Positions 1 to 5,133 of a stretch of DNA of 7,303 nucleotides are shown in pieces. The notes beneath the pieces were generated by a model, which was given only the letters and a program-made list of their open reading frames with translations, was not told where the DNA came from and did no database searches. The DNA comes from Phycisphaerales bacterium. GTDB taxonomy: Bacteria > Planctomycetota > Phycisphaerae > Sedimentisphaerales > Anaerobacaceae. Where the stretch lies: positions 1 through 7,303 of the forward strand of contig DSDB01000464.1 in assembly GCA_011057845.1 (NCBI GenBank). Direction: 5' to 3'. A program made the position numbers and the translations under genes. Numbering within the stretch: the stretch's first letter is position 1; every line of letters begins with the position of its first letter.

Positions 1-128
1 ACGACCGGTCGTGCTGTACAAGCCACAGCGGCCTCTTGCACGCCCGTACATTATACGCCGCGGAGCGACGATGGTTGCGGGGTTTTCCGCAGACACCGGG
101 CCATCACCGGCGGCTGGAAGCACTGTGC
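1..128. other. Left-edge stretch with no supported gene
   Basis: This short stretch lies downstream of the leftward secretin gene. I see no reading frame with a credible ribosome binding site. A short hairpin is possible on the minus strand (GCGG pairing with CCGC around 84-97), but the stem is weak and no T run follows, so I do not call a terminator. A TATAAT on the minus strand at 50-55 has no recognisable -35 partner. Confidence 0.5.
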
Positions 129-1781
129 CTATGGATTGGGGGATGGGGCGGGGCTGCCTTCGGGCGGCGCCGTCGTTTTGCCGGCGGCTTTTTCCGCGGC
201 TTCTTTGGCTTTGCGGGCTTCGGCGGCCTGTTTCTCGGCCTCGGCCTTGAGCCGGGCGGCCGCGAGAATTGCCTTCTCGGTCTCGACCCGCACACGCTCG
301 AGCTCGGCCTGGACCAGGGCGGCCTCGCGTCGGGCCTCGGCGGCGAGCTGCTCGGCGGCGTAGACGTCGCGCCGGGCAACCGCCTTGACGGCCTCGGCTT
401 CCATGCGGGCCTCCTCCGCATGGAGCAGTTGACGCTGGCGCTCACGCTCTCGGGTATCAAGGCCGAAGGGGTCCATGAGGGTCTTGTGCAACTGGTCGTC
501 GGGCAGCGGGGGCCGATGCTTCTCGCGGATCTCCTCGACAACCTCGGCGTTGGGGCGACCCCCGGTCGAGATAGTCGGGGTCAGTATAAAGAGGATTTCC
601 TTGCCCCTCTGCTCGAAGTCGCGCCCGGAGAACAGACCGCCGACGAGCGGGATGTCCTTGAGGACGGGCACGCCGCGAATGACGTCGCGCTCCTCGGTCT
701 TTCGGATGCCGCCGATGATCAGGCTCTCCCCGTGGCGGATGCGGTTCTCGCGGTTGGTGATGGTGCGCTCGGTGATGATGGGGTTCTGCACAATGCCTTC
801 AGGGGTGAGTTTGGCCCCGATGCGGGCGGTGGTCTCCAGGCCGATGTAGCCTTCGGCATAGACGTGCGGCGTGACCGTCAGCGAGTCAATGATCCAGCGA
901 TAGTCCGTCTGCGTGCGGAGGTAGCCCTCCATGGCGCCGCCGATGAAGACCTTCTGGAGCGGCACGTAGTCGCGGCTCACGATGGTGGCCGACTGCCCGT
1001 TGATGACCTCGAGCGTGGGGTTCATCAGGACCTTCAGATAGCCCTTGGAGACAAGCAGATCGACGAGTGCGCGAAAATCGTGGCCCGGAATGCCTATGTT
1101 GTCGGCGTATCCAATCTTAAGACCGAATTTCTTTCGGGCGGCCTCCCGCAACGAGGCCCCAGGGAAAGCCGGCAACATCTGGCCGGCCTCTTCCCTGCCA
1201 CCCAGGAAGGCGTCTTCACCGAAGAGGTTCTCCATGTAAATGGTGACCTCTTTGTCCATGGTGACGCTGGCGTAGAGCTCCGAGATGAGGCAGTCGATGC
1301 GAACCTGCACCGGGGGCACGTCGACTTCATTGAGCAGAGCGAGGACGGCGGTGATGTCGGCCTCGGTAGGGGCTCTGGCGATGATCTGGTTGGTGGCGGT
1401 GTTCGCGCTGAGGGTGTAGATAGGCGCGGAACTGACGTTGCCCTTGGCGTCGTAGTTGCGCATGGCGAACTGGGCGTTGACGATGCCTTCCAGATGCCTG
1501 GCCGTGTGGTATCGGCAGAAATAAAACAGTTTCCACTCCGGGGCGTTGCCGATGACCTGGCGGACGATCCGCGGGCCCTGGCGGTACACCTCCGGAACCG
1601 GGATGTTCGGGTCGGGGGTCGGCTGAAGTCGGCTGAGGTTGTTGAGGATGGACCTCGCCTGCATCTCCGTGGTCTTTTCCGGGATGTAACCGGAGCAGCC
1701 GCCGTGCAGCAGGGCGATGACCACGGGGATAACCCACAAGGCGAACCATCGGGCGCGAGTTTTGATCTCTATCGTGCGCAT
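129..1781 (-). CDS. Secretin-family (type II/III secretion) outer-membrane protein with C-terminal coiled coil
   Basis: The 550-residue product is a secretin homologue, the family that forms outer-membrane channels for type II/III secretion and type IV pili. After a hydrophobic signal (residues 12-27) comes Cys29 in LHGGC, a possible but non-canonical lipobox because His is at -3. Residues 83-157 resemble the secretin N1 domain (tNqIIarAPteadItavlaLLNEVD). Residues 158-403 carry the secretin core: VRIDCLISEL, LMNPTLEVINGQSATI, GESLIIGG, GVPVLKDIPLVGGLF and EILFILTPTI. Residues 442-535 form an Ala/Glu/Lys/Arg-rich coiled coil, followed by a Pro-rich end; this tail is not typical of secretins. 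The ATG chosen has GAGG eight bases upstream; a longer in-frame reading to 1871 would run over the promoter and delay the signal peptide. No other secretion gene is adjacent, so the exported substrate is unknown. Family call strong, role inferred. Confidence 0.9.
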   Translation of the reverse strand: MRTIEIKTRARWFALWVIPVVIALLHGGCSGYIPEKTTEMQARSILNNLSRLQPTPDPNIPVPEVYRQGPRIVRQVIGNAPEWKLFYFCRYHTARHLEGIVNAQFAMRNYDAKGNVSSAPIYTLSANTATNQIIARAPTEADITAVLALLNEVDVPPVQVRIDCLISELYASVTMDKEVTIYMENLFGEDAFLGGREEAGQMLPAFPGASLREAARKKFGLKIGYADNIGIPGHDFRALVDLLVSKGYLKVLMNPTLEVINGQSATIVSRDYVPLQKVFIGGAMEGYLRTQTDYRWIIDSLTVTPHVYAEGYIGLETTARIGAKLTPEGIVQNPIITERTITNRENRIRHGESLIIGGIRKTEERDVIRGVPVLKDIPLVGGLFSGRDFEQRGKEILFILTPTISTGGRPNAEVVEEIREKHRPPLPDDQLHKTLMDPFGLDTRERERQRQLLHAEEARMEAEAVKAVARRDVYAAEQLAAEARREAALVQAELERVRVETEKAILAAARLKAEAEKQAAEARKAKEAAEKAAGKTTAPPEGSPAPSPNP

Positions 1782-1839
1782 CGTCGGAACCTCAGCAGCG
1801 GGATGGCGGCCCGAAGGCGAATACCGTCTGCCAGGGAGC

Positions 1840-1871
1840 ATTGTACTATGTAAGCCAGACGGCGGTGTCAA
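1840..1871 (-). promoter_or_regulatory. Probable sigma70-type promoter for the secretin gene
   Basis: On the minus strand a perfect TTGACA (1866-1871) is followed after 17 bases by TAGTAC (1843-1848), and after 20 bases by the better -10 match TACAAT (1840-1845). Neither arrangement is ideal, but a perfect -35 box so close to the gene is persuasive. Transcription would start about 50 bases before the secretin ATG. The -35 box overlaps an inverted repeat that could bind a regulator. Confidence 0.5.
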
Positions 1872-1892
1872 CCGGTATATTTCGGCCGGTTG
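1869..1892. repeat. Inverted repeat over the secretin -35 box
   Basis: CAACCGG (1869-1875) and CCGGTTG (1886-1892) are perfect 7-base arms around a 10-base AT-containing centre. The left arm shares bases with the TTGACA box, a position suited to an operator. No regulator gene adjoins it, so the binding protein is unknown and the operator role is inferred. Confidence 0.4.
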
Positions 1893-1932
1893 GGCGCCCG
1901 GTGGGCGAATTATTGCACCCGGCGGGGCCCAA
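1890..1932. repeat. Long imperfect inverted repeat between divergent promoter elements
   Basis: TTGGGC (1890-1895) pairs with GCCCAA (1927-1932). Inside it, CCGGTG (1898-1903) pairs with CACC plus GG (1916-1922) around one bulged C, leaving an AT-rich loop at 1904-1915. It abuts the CAACCGG/CCGGTTG repeat and ends just before a rightward TATAAT. It may be a regulatory site or structured DNA; no T run makes it a terminator in either direction. Confidence 0.35.
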
Positions 1933-1939
1933 TGAACGA

Positions 1940-1945
1940 TATAAT
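1940..1945 (+). promoter_or_regulatory. TATAAT -10 element, possible promoter for the mini-lipoprotein gene
   Basis: A perfect TATAAT lies about 130 bases upstream of the small lipoprotein start. The nearest -35-like sequence, TTGCAC at 1913-1918, is 21 bases away, longer than the usual 16-18, and no TGn extension is present. If used, the leader RNA would contain the CCCC/GGGG hairpin (1955-1967) and the 2025-2048 hairpin. Confidence 0.3.
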
Positions 1946-2024
1946 GGTCTGGAGCCCCTCAGTGGGGATTTCCTAAGTGCTTATTCGGCGGTATTTTAGA
2001 AGAAACTTTAATTTGTACCGGCAA

Positions 2025-2048
2025 GGCCGAGGCTATCGGGCCTCGGTC
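2025..2048 (+). other. Leader hairpin upstream of the mini-lipoprotein gene
   Basis: CCGAGGC (2027-2033) and GCCTCGG (2040-2046) form a perfect 7-bp stem with a 6-base loop, extendable by a G-U and a G-C pair. It ends 28 bases before the small gene's ATG and just before its ribosome binding site. No T run follows on the plus strand, so it is not a typical terminator. Read leftward, the sequence beyond it is AT-rich but not a clean T tract. Confidence 0.4.
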
Positions 2049-2076
2049 GGGTCTCAACAGGGAAGGTGCTTCGAAT

Positions 2077-2172
2077 ATGAAGAGAACAGTACTGTTGGCG
2101 GTCATTGTCGCACTGGTTCTGGTGGCCTGCTATCTGGCCGGCTGCGGGCCGGAACAGCCGTTCGAGCTGTAG
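2077..2172 (+). CDS. 31-residue lipoprotein-like small protein
   Basis: This short frame starts MKRTVLLAVIVALVL and reaches a textbook lipobox LAGC with Cys23, then only eight more residues (GPEQPFEL) before TAG. The layout (K/R at positions 2-3, a 16-20 residue hydrophobic core, L-A-G-C) is that of a signal peptidase II substrate, so the mature product would be a nine-residue acylated peptide. AAGGTG lies eight bases upstream of the ATG, and a leader hairpin and TATAAT lie further upstream. Entericidins and colicin lysis lipoproteins are known tiny lipoproteins, but I see no specific sequence match. It could also be the broken start of a former longer lipoprotein gene, since no frame continues it convincingly. 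Expression is unproven; its function is unknown. Confidence 0.55.
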   Translation: MKRTVLLAVIVALVLVACYLAGCGPEQPFEL

Positions 2173-2237
2173 GCCATGAACACAGATCGGAGGTATCCCG
2201 CGCCGCCGTCGGCAGCGATGCGGATATAGGTATGCGC

Positions 2238-2257
2238 GCCGGTGGGGTATGACCGGC
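2238..2257 (-). terminator. Hairpin just after the sulfatase stop codon, possible weak terminator
   Basis: GCCGGT (2238-2243) and ACCGGC (2252-2257) form a perfect 6-bp stem with an 8-base loop, 13 bases beyond the stop of the leftward sulfatase gene. No U tract follows, so it is at best a weak intrinsic terminator or a 3'-end stabilising structure. Confidence 0.25.
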
Positions 2258-2270
2258 ATGGGAGGCGGGT

Positions 2271-3626
2271 CTATCCGTCGGCCTTCTCGCGGTCCCCGGC
2301 ACGGAACGACTCCAGCAGGCTCTGGAGTTCCGCGAGTTGTTCGGGCCCGGCGCCCGCCGCGTCGACGGTCTCATACGGATCCGCGACGACGTCGTAGAGT
2401 TCGGGAGCCTTATTGCCTTTGGAGACGATGAGTTTCCAGGGCCCCTTTCGCACCGCCCATTGACTGGGCGTCTTCCAGTACATCGTACGGCCGTCCAGTT
2501 CGCCTGCCCGGCCGGCCAGGGCATCCCAGACGTCGCGACCGTCCCATGCAAGCTCTCTCTCCGACCGGTAGCCGACGAGCCGGCAGAGCGTGGGCATCCA
2601 GTCGACAATGTGCAGTGGGGCGGCACACCGGGCCGGTTCGAGGACGCCGGGCCGGTTTATCAGCGCAGGAACGCGGATTCCACCTTCATAGAGATCGCCC
2701 TTCCAGCCTCGTAAGGGGCGGTTATTACCCAGGACGGTGTGGGGCTTGTCGGCGTAACGGCCGTCATATTCGGTCTTGCTGTGCCAGCTCTTCTGGCCGC
2801 CGTTGTCGCTGACAAACACGATAAGGGTGTCCTTGCGCAGGCCGCGCTCGTCGAGGGCCTCGATAATCCGCCCGATGCCGGCGTCCATATGGGTCGTTGC
2901 CGCGGCGTACCAGCGCCGGGAAGGCTCTTCCATGTCGCCGTACAGGTCAAGCCACTCCTGAGGTTCGTCCAACGGGTAATGCGGGACGCTGTACGCGACG
3001 TAGAGGAACAAGGGCCTGTCCGCGGAGGACCGCTCGATAGTCCGAACGGCCTCGGCGGTAATCAGGTCCGTGGCGTGGCCCTGCTCATCGAGATACGCAT
3101 CGTCGCGGTGCCACGACGGAACACCCGTCTTGTAGATGTGCGTGTAGGGGTCGCACTGGCCGTGGAAATAGCCGTAGGACCGCTCGAAGCCGTACTTGAG
3201 GGGGGTGCATTCCGGGGGCGAGCCCATGTGCCACTTGCCCACGATGGAGGTTTCATACCCGGCGCTGCGCAGTGCGGCGGCCAGGGTAACGGTGTCATCG
3301 CGGAAGATGGCGCCGTAGGCCGGGGCCGTAACGCCGTAGCGGCTGGGGTAATGCCCGGTCATCAGGCCGACGCGCGTGGGCGTGCAGGTCGGCATGACGT
3401 AGTGCCGGTCAAGCACCACCGACTCAGCGGCCAGGCGGTCGATGTTCGGCGTCTGGATCTCGGAGTCGTGGTAGCCCACATCGCCCCAGCCGAGGTCGTC
3501 GGCGATGATGAATACGATATTCGGCTTGCCGCCCGCACGGGCATGGCCGGTAAGCGCGCCGCCACAACCCGTCAAGGCGCTTGTGCCTGCGGCGAGGGTC
3601 ATCTTCAGAAATACCCTGCGATTCAT
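2271..3626 (-). CDS. Arylsulfatase-like S1-family sulfatase, Tat-exported lipoprotein
   Basis: The 451-residue product hydrolyses sulfate esters, most likely on sulfated polysaccharide or its fragments, outside the cytoplasm. The N-terminus MNRRVFLK fits the twin-arginine motif and is followed by LTGC with Cys21, a clean lipobox. IADDLGWGDV (41-50) supplies the metal-binding Asp pair. CTPTR (81-85) is the C-x-P-x-R site whose Cys81 must be converted to formylglycine. KWHMG (131-135), His216, SDNGG (273-277) and RGWKGDLYEGGIR (306-318) complete the active-site landmarks, so all key residues seem present. The ECTPLKYGFERSYGY and EGGIRVP patterns recall arylsulfatase B-like enzymes, but substrate cannot be read from this. 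GGAGGT lies five bases before the ATG. It sits 61 bases downstream of the COQ7-like gene on the same strand and may share its transcript. No maturase gene is in view. Confidence 0.95.
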   Translation of the reverse strand: MNRRVFLKMTLAAGTSALTGCGGALTGHARAGGKPNIVFIIADDLGWGDVGYHDSEIQTPNIDRLAAESVVLDRHYVMPTCTPTRVGLMTGHYPSRYGVTAPAYGAIFRDDTVTLAAALRSAGYETSIVGKWHMGSPPECTPLKYGFERSYGYFHGQCDPYTHIYKTGVPSWHRDDAYLDEQGHATDLITAEAVRTIERSSADRPLFLYVAYSVPHYPLDEPQEWLDLYGDMEEPSRRWYAAATTHMDAGIGRIIEALDERGLRKDTLIVFVSDNGGQKSWHSKTEYDGRYADKPHTVLGNNRPLRGWKGDLYEGGIRVPALINRPGVLEPARCAAPLHIVDWMPTLCRLVGYRSERELAWDGRDVWDALAGRAGELDGRTMYWKTPSQWAVRKGPWKLIVSKGNKAPELYDVVADPYETVDAAGAGPEQLAELQSLLESFRAGDREKADG

Positions 3627-3687
3627 AAACGACCTCCGTTGTTACAAGCTTCACCAATACGCCGCGCCGCCAACGTGTGATGCCGAG

Positions 3688-4224
3688 TCAGCCCATCTGT
3701 TTCAGCAGGGCCTTCCATCGCGCGATGTGCCCATCCTCATCGGCCGCATCCTTCTCGATCACCTTCCGCGTCACATCGTCCCAGTCGATGGTCTCGAGCA
3801 ACTCGGCGTAATGATGCACCGCCTTGCTCTCGACCCATATCCCCGTCTTGAGAATGGCCCTTTTGCCCAGCAGCCGCGAGCCGAAACCGAACACGAACCC
3901 CACCAGCCAGAACGCCCACCGCATCTTGCGCGGCTTGAAGCCGAACTCGTACAGCTTGACCTGGAAGTCCTGGTAGTGCCCCATCTCGTTGCACATCGCC
4001 GCGATCAGTTGGCGGTTCATGTCGCTACGTTCCTTTGTGAGCTGGAACTTGTAGAGGGTCATCGCCATCAGCTCCAGCGTATGCAGTGTCAGCAGCCCCC
4101 CGCGGATCGCCGCCAGCCGCTCGCCGCCGAAGCCCTCGCCGCGGAGGGCGAAATCGCCCTCCCGCATCTGCGGCCGGATGATGCTTATGTCGTACGTGCC
4201 CTGTGCGTTACCGGTCTCTGTCAT
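3688..4224 (-). CDS. COQ7-like ferritin-fold di-iron protein (demethoxyubiquinone hydroxylase family)
   Basis: The 178-residue product carries the metal-ligand pattern of a four-helix di-iron protein: Glu51, E80-x-x-H83, Glu132 and E163-x-x-H166, in the order and approximate spacing of COQ7/DMQ hydroxylases. A hydrophobic stretch (residues 103-119, WAFWLVGFVFGFGSRLL) could dip into the membrane, as in COQ7, which is a peripheral membrane protein. COQ7 hydroxylates demethoxyubiquinone using O2. That reaction is not assured here because no quinone-synthesis gene is nearby, so another oxidation or an iron- or peroxide-handling role is possible. The ATG was preferred to an in-frame TTG ten codons earlier because GGAAAGGG lies seven bases before it. 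A strong promoter precedes it and the sulfatase gene follows after 61 bases, making a two-gene transcript plausible. Confidence 0.8.
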   Translation of the reverse strand: MTETGNAQGTYDISIIRPQMREGDFALRGEGFGGERLAAIRGGLLTLHTLELMAMTLYKFQLTKERSDMNRQLIAAMCNEMGHYQDFQVKLYEFGFKPRKMRWAFWLVGFVFGFGSRLLGKRAILKTGIWVESKAVHHYAELLETIDWDDVTRKVIEKDAADEDGHIARWKALLKQMG

Positions 4225-4287
4225 ATCAAAGCCCTTTCCAGGAAGAACAATCAAATCGGGCCCACACCCCTGCAGAAGCCGCCCAGG

Positions 4288-4316
4288 ATTATCCCCCCGC
4301 CCACGCCGCTTGTCAA
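4288..4316 (-). promoter_or_regulatory. Strong sigma70-type promoter for the COQ7-like gene
   Basis: On the minus strand a perfect TTGACA (4311-4316) is followed after exactly 17 bases by GATAAT (4288-4293), five of six matches to the -10 consensus. The predicted start gives a leader of about 55 bases before the ATG. It probably also serves the downstream sulfatase gene, whose 61-base upstream gap shows no good promoter. Confidence 0.7.
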
Positions 4317-4562
4317 AACCCTCTCCCCGCCAAAGCCGGCTGCCCGCAACGCCAGGAAAAAGCCCACCACGCGGCCGCGGGCCGCGTCAACCGGCTAAAT
4401 ACCAGCGACCAGCGACTGACAGCTCATCACGCTTGGTACGCGAACGCGACCAGCGCCGCCGTCACGAACGCCCCGCGATTTCTCGCCCACAGGTCGCCCT
4501 CAATCCACGATAGTGGACATACCCAGGGTGGCAGGGGCATCGGACGCCTGAGTGCCTGGATG

Positions 4563-4592
4563 AAAAAAATATTCAAAAACGCAAACTTTTTT
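4563..4592 (+). promoter_or_regulatory. A/T-tract (UP-like) element upstream of the padR promoter
   Basis: A7 (4563-4569), A5 (4575-4579), AAA (4583-4585) and T6 (4587-4592) fall immediately upstream of the TTGACA box in otherwise GC-rich DNA. The two longest A tracts are about one helical turn apart. Such tracts can contact the RNA polymerase alpha subunits or bend DNA; that role is inferred from position and composition. Confidence 0.45.
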
Positions 4593-4594
4593 AG

Positions 4595-4623
4595 TTGACA
4601 TCGCATAGTATGCAATACATACT
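4595..4623 (+). promoter_or_regulatory. Promoter of the padR-like/HAAS unit
   Basis: A perfect TTGACA (4595-4600), a 17-base spacer and CATACT (4618-4623, four of six -10 matches) form a credible sigma70-type promoter. The -10 box lies inside the right arm of a perfect inverted repeat, so a protein bound there would block polymerase. Transcription would begin near 4630, giving a leader of about 80 bases. Confidence 0.7.
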
Positions 4624-4625
4624 AT
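4605..4625 (+). promoter_or_regulatory. Perfect inverted repeat over the -10 box, probable PadR operator
   Basis: ATAGTATG (4605-4612) and CATACTAT (4618-4625) are perfect 8-base arms separated by five bases. The repeat fills the spacer and the -10 box of the padR promoter. PadR-family regulators commonly bind AT-rich dyads with ATAC/GTAT or ATGT/ACAT half-sites in their own promoters, and this site is of that kind. Autorepression by the product of the next gene is the simplest reading. Confidence 0.7.
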
Positions 4626-4652
4626 TGTCTGTTGTCTGGCATGACGCATATA

Positions 4653-4664
4653 GCATCGCGATGC
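4653..4664 (+). repeat. 12-bp perfect palindrome in the padR leader
   Basis: GCATCGCGATGC reads the same on both strands and lies in the untranslated leader, about 45 bases before the start codon. It could be a second protein site, or simply chance in GC-rich DNA. Confidence 0.3.
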
Positions 4665-4710
4665 CGGGTGGGTGGCGGAATGGCCCGGTTCGCCCGATAA
4701 GGAGACGAAA

Positions 4711-5052
4711 ATGAAGTTCGAGAGCCAGTTATTGAAGGGTGTGGCCCCGGTGGTCGTGCTGGAGGTGCTGTCGCGGGGGGCGATGTACGGCTATGAACTC
4801 AGCCAGGCCATCGAGCAGCGCAGCGGGGATGTCCTGACCCTGGGCAAAGGCACGCTCTATCCGCTGCTCTACAACCTGGAGGCCAAGAAGCTGATCGCCG
4901 GCCGCTGGGAGCAGGCGGACTCCGGCCGAAAACGGCGTTACTACTCCATCACGGGCAAGGGCAAGGACGAACTGGCCGCCCGCAAGGCGCAGCTCAAGAA
5001 GCTCACCGACTGTCTGAACCTCGTCTTCGAGGGCTCTCTGGCGATGGCCTGA
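4711..5052 (+). CDS. PadR-family transcriptional regulator (short, subfamily-2-like)
   Basis: The 113-residue product is a dimeric winged-helix DNA-binding protein. YGYEL (26-30) in the second helix, GTLYPLLYNLE (47-57) in the recognition helix, GRKRRYY (72-78) in the wing and IT (80-81) are family hallmarks. A single C-terminal helix (about 85-108) would pair for dimerisation, and the length fits the short PadR subgroup. The ATG is preceded six bases away by a perfect AAGGAG; a GTG 13 codons upstream is rejected because it lacks such a site and adds residues not seen in the family. The gene is preceded by a promoter whose -10 box lies in a perfect inverted repeat, implying autorepression. 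It is followed after 81 bases by a HAAS-type membrane protein gene, the usual partner of such regulators. No ligand is evident; the signal may come through the partner. Confidence 0.92.
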   Translation: MKFESQLLKGVAPVVVLEVLSRGAMYGYELSQAIEQRSGDVLTLGKGTLYPLLYNLEAKKLIAGRWEQADSGRKRRYYSITGKGKDELAARKAQLKKLTDCLNLVFEGSLAMA

Positions 5053-5102
5053 CCGGCGGCCGGGTGCGTTGGCCCCTGTTTACCGCCGGATCGACCGGCG
5101 GC
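5051..5102 (+). other. Competing hairpins in the gap between the padR-like and HAAS genes
   Basis: GACCGGCGGC occurs twice, at 5051-5060 (spanning the padR stop) and at 5093-5102. CCGCCGG (5083-5089) between them can pair perfectly with either copy: with the second across a 5-base loop, or with the first across about 23 bases. Only one hairpin can form at a time. It ends 17 bases before the AAGGAG of the next gene, so it might set relative expression or mRNA cleavage within the transcript. No T run follows. Confidence 0.4.
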
Positions 5103-5133
5103 ATCGTGTAGCCAGTTCAAGGAGACATCTGCC

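Larger units (their letters stand above)
4225..4710. other. Intergenic region between divergent genes
   Basis: About 490 bases separate the leftward COQ7-like gene from the rightward padR-like gene. The left end holds the COQ7-side promoter. Roughly 4320-4560 shows no gene or clear signal beyond a tandem ACCAGCG pair at 4401-4414. The last 150 bases hold the A/T tracts, promoter, operator-like repeat and leader of the padR-like gene. A leftward 40-60 codon frame near 4427-4615 lacks a ribosome binding site and runs through the padR promoter, so it is not called. Confidence 0.7.

Noticed and set aside
45..60. TATAAT on the minus strand near the left edge as a promoter
   Set aside because: No -35-like sequence at 15-19 bases and any gene served would lie outside the window.
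36..1853. 605-codon plus-strand reading frame opposite the secretin gene
   Set aside because: It mirrors the real gene almost exactly, has no recognisable domain or ribosome binding site, and arises from GC-biased codon use on the other strand.
1977..2252. 91-codon plus-strand frame across the small-lipoprotein region
   Set aside because: No ribosome binding site and no recognisable features; the 31-residue frame in another phase has better signals.
2739..3680. 313-codon plus-strand frame opposite the sulfatase gene
   Set aside because: The minus strand encodes a complete sulfatase with all active-site motifs; this frame is its antisense shadow.
4225..4254. TTG start giving ten extra residues to the COQ7-like protein
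   Set aside because: The later ATG has GGAAAGGG at good spacing, and the extra residues overlap that binding site.
3505..4398. 297-codon plus-strand frame opposite the COQ7-like gene
   Set aside because: Pro/Leu/His-rich antisense shadow; the minus strand shows the full di-iron ligand pattern.
4401..4455. ACCAGCG repeats as a CRISPR-like or iteron array
   Set aside because: Only two tandem copies and one stray copy of seven bases, with no regular spacing or spacer structure.
4427..4615. 62-codon minus-strand frame upstream of the padR-like gene
   Set aside because: It starts at a TTG, lacks a ribosome binding site and runs through the padR promoter and A/T tracts.
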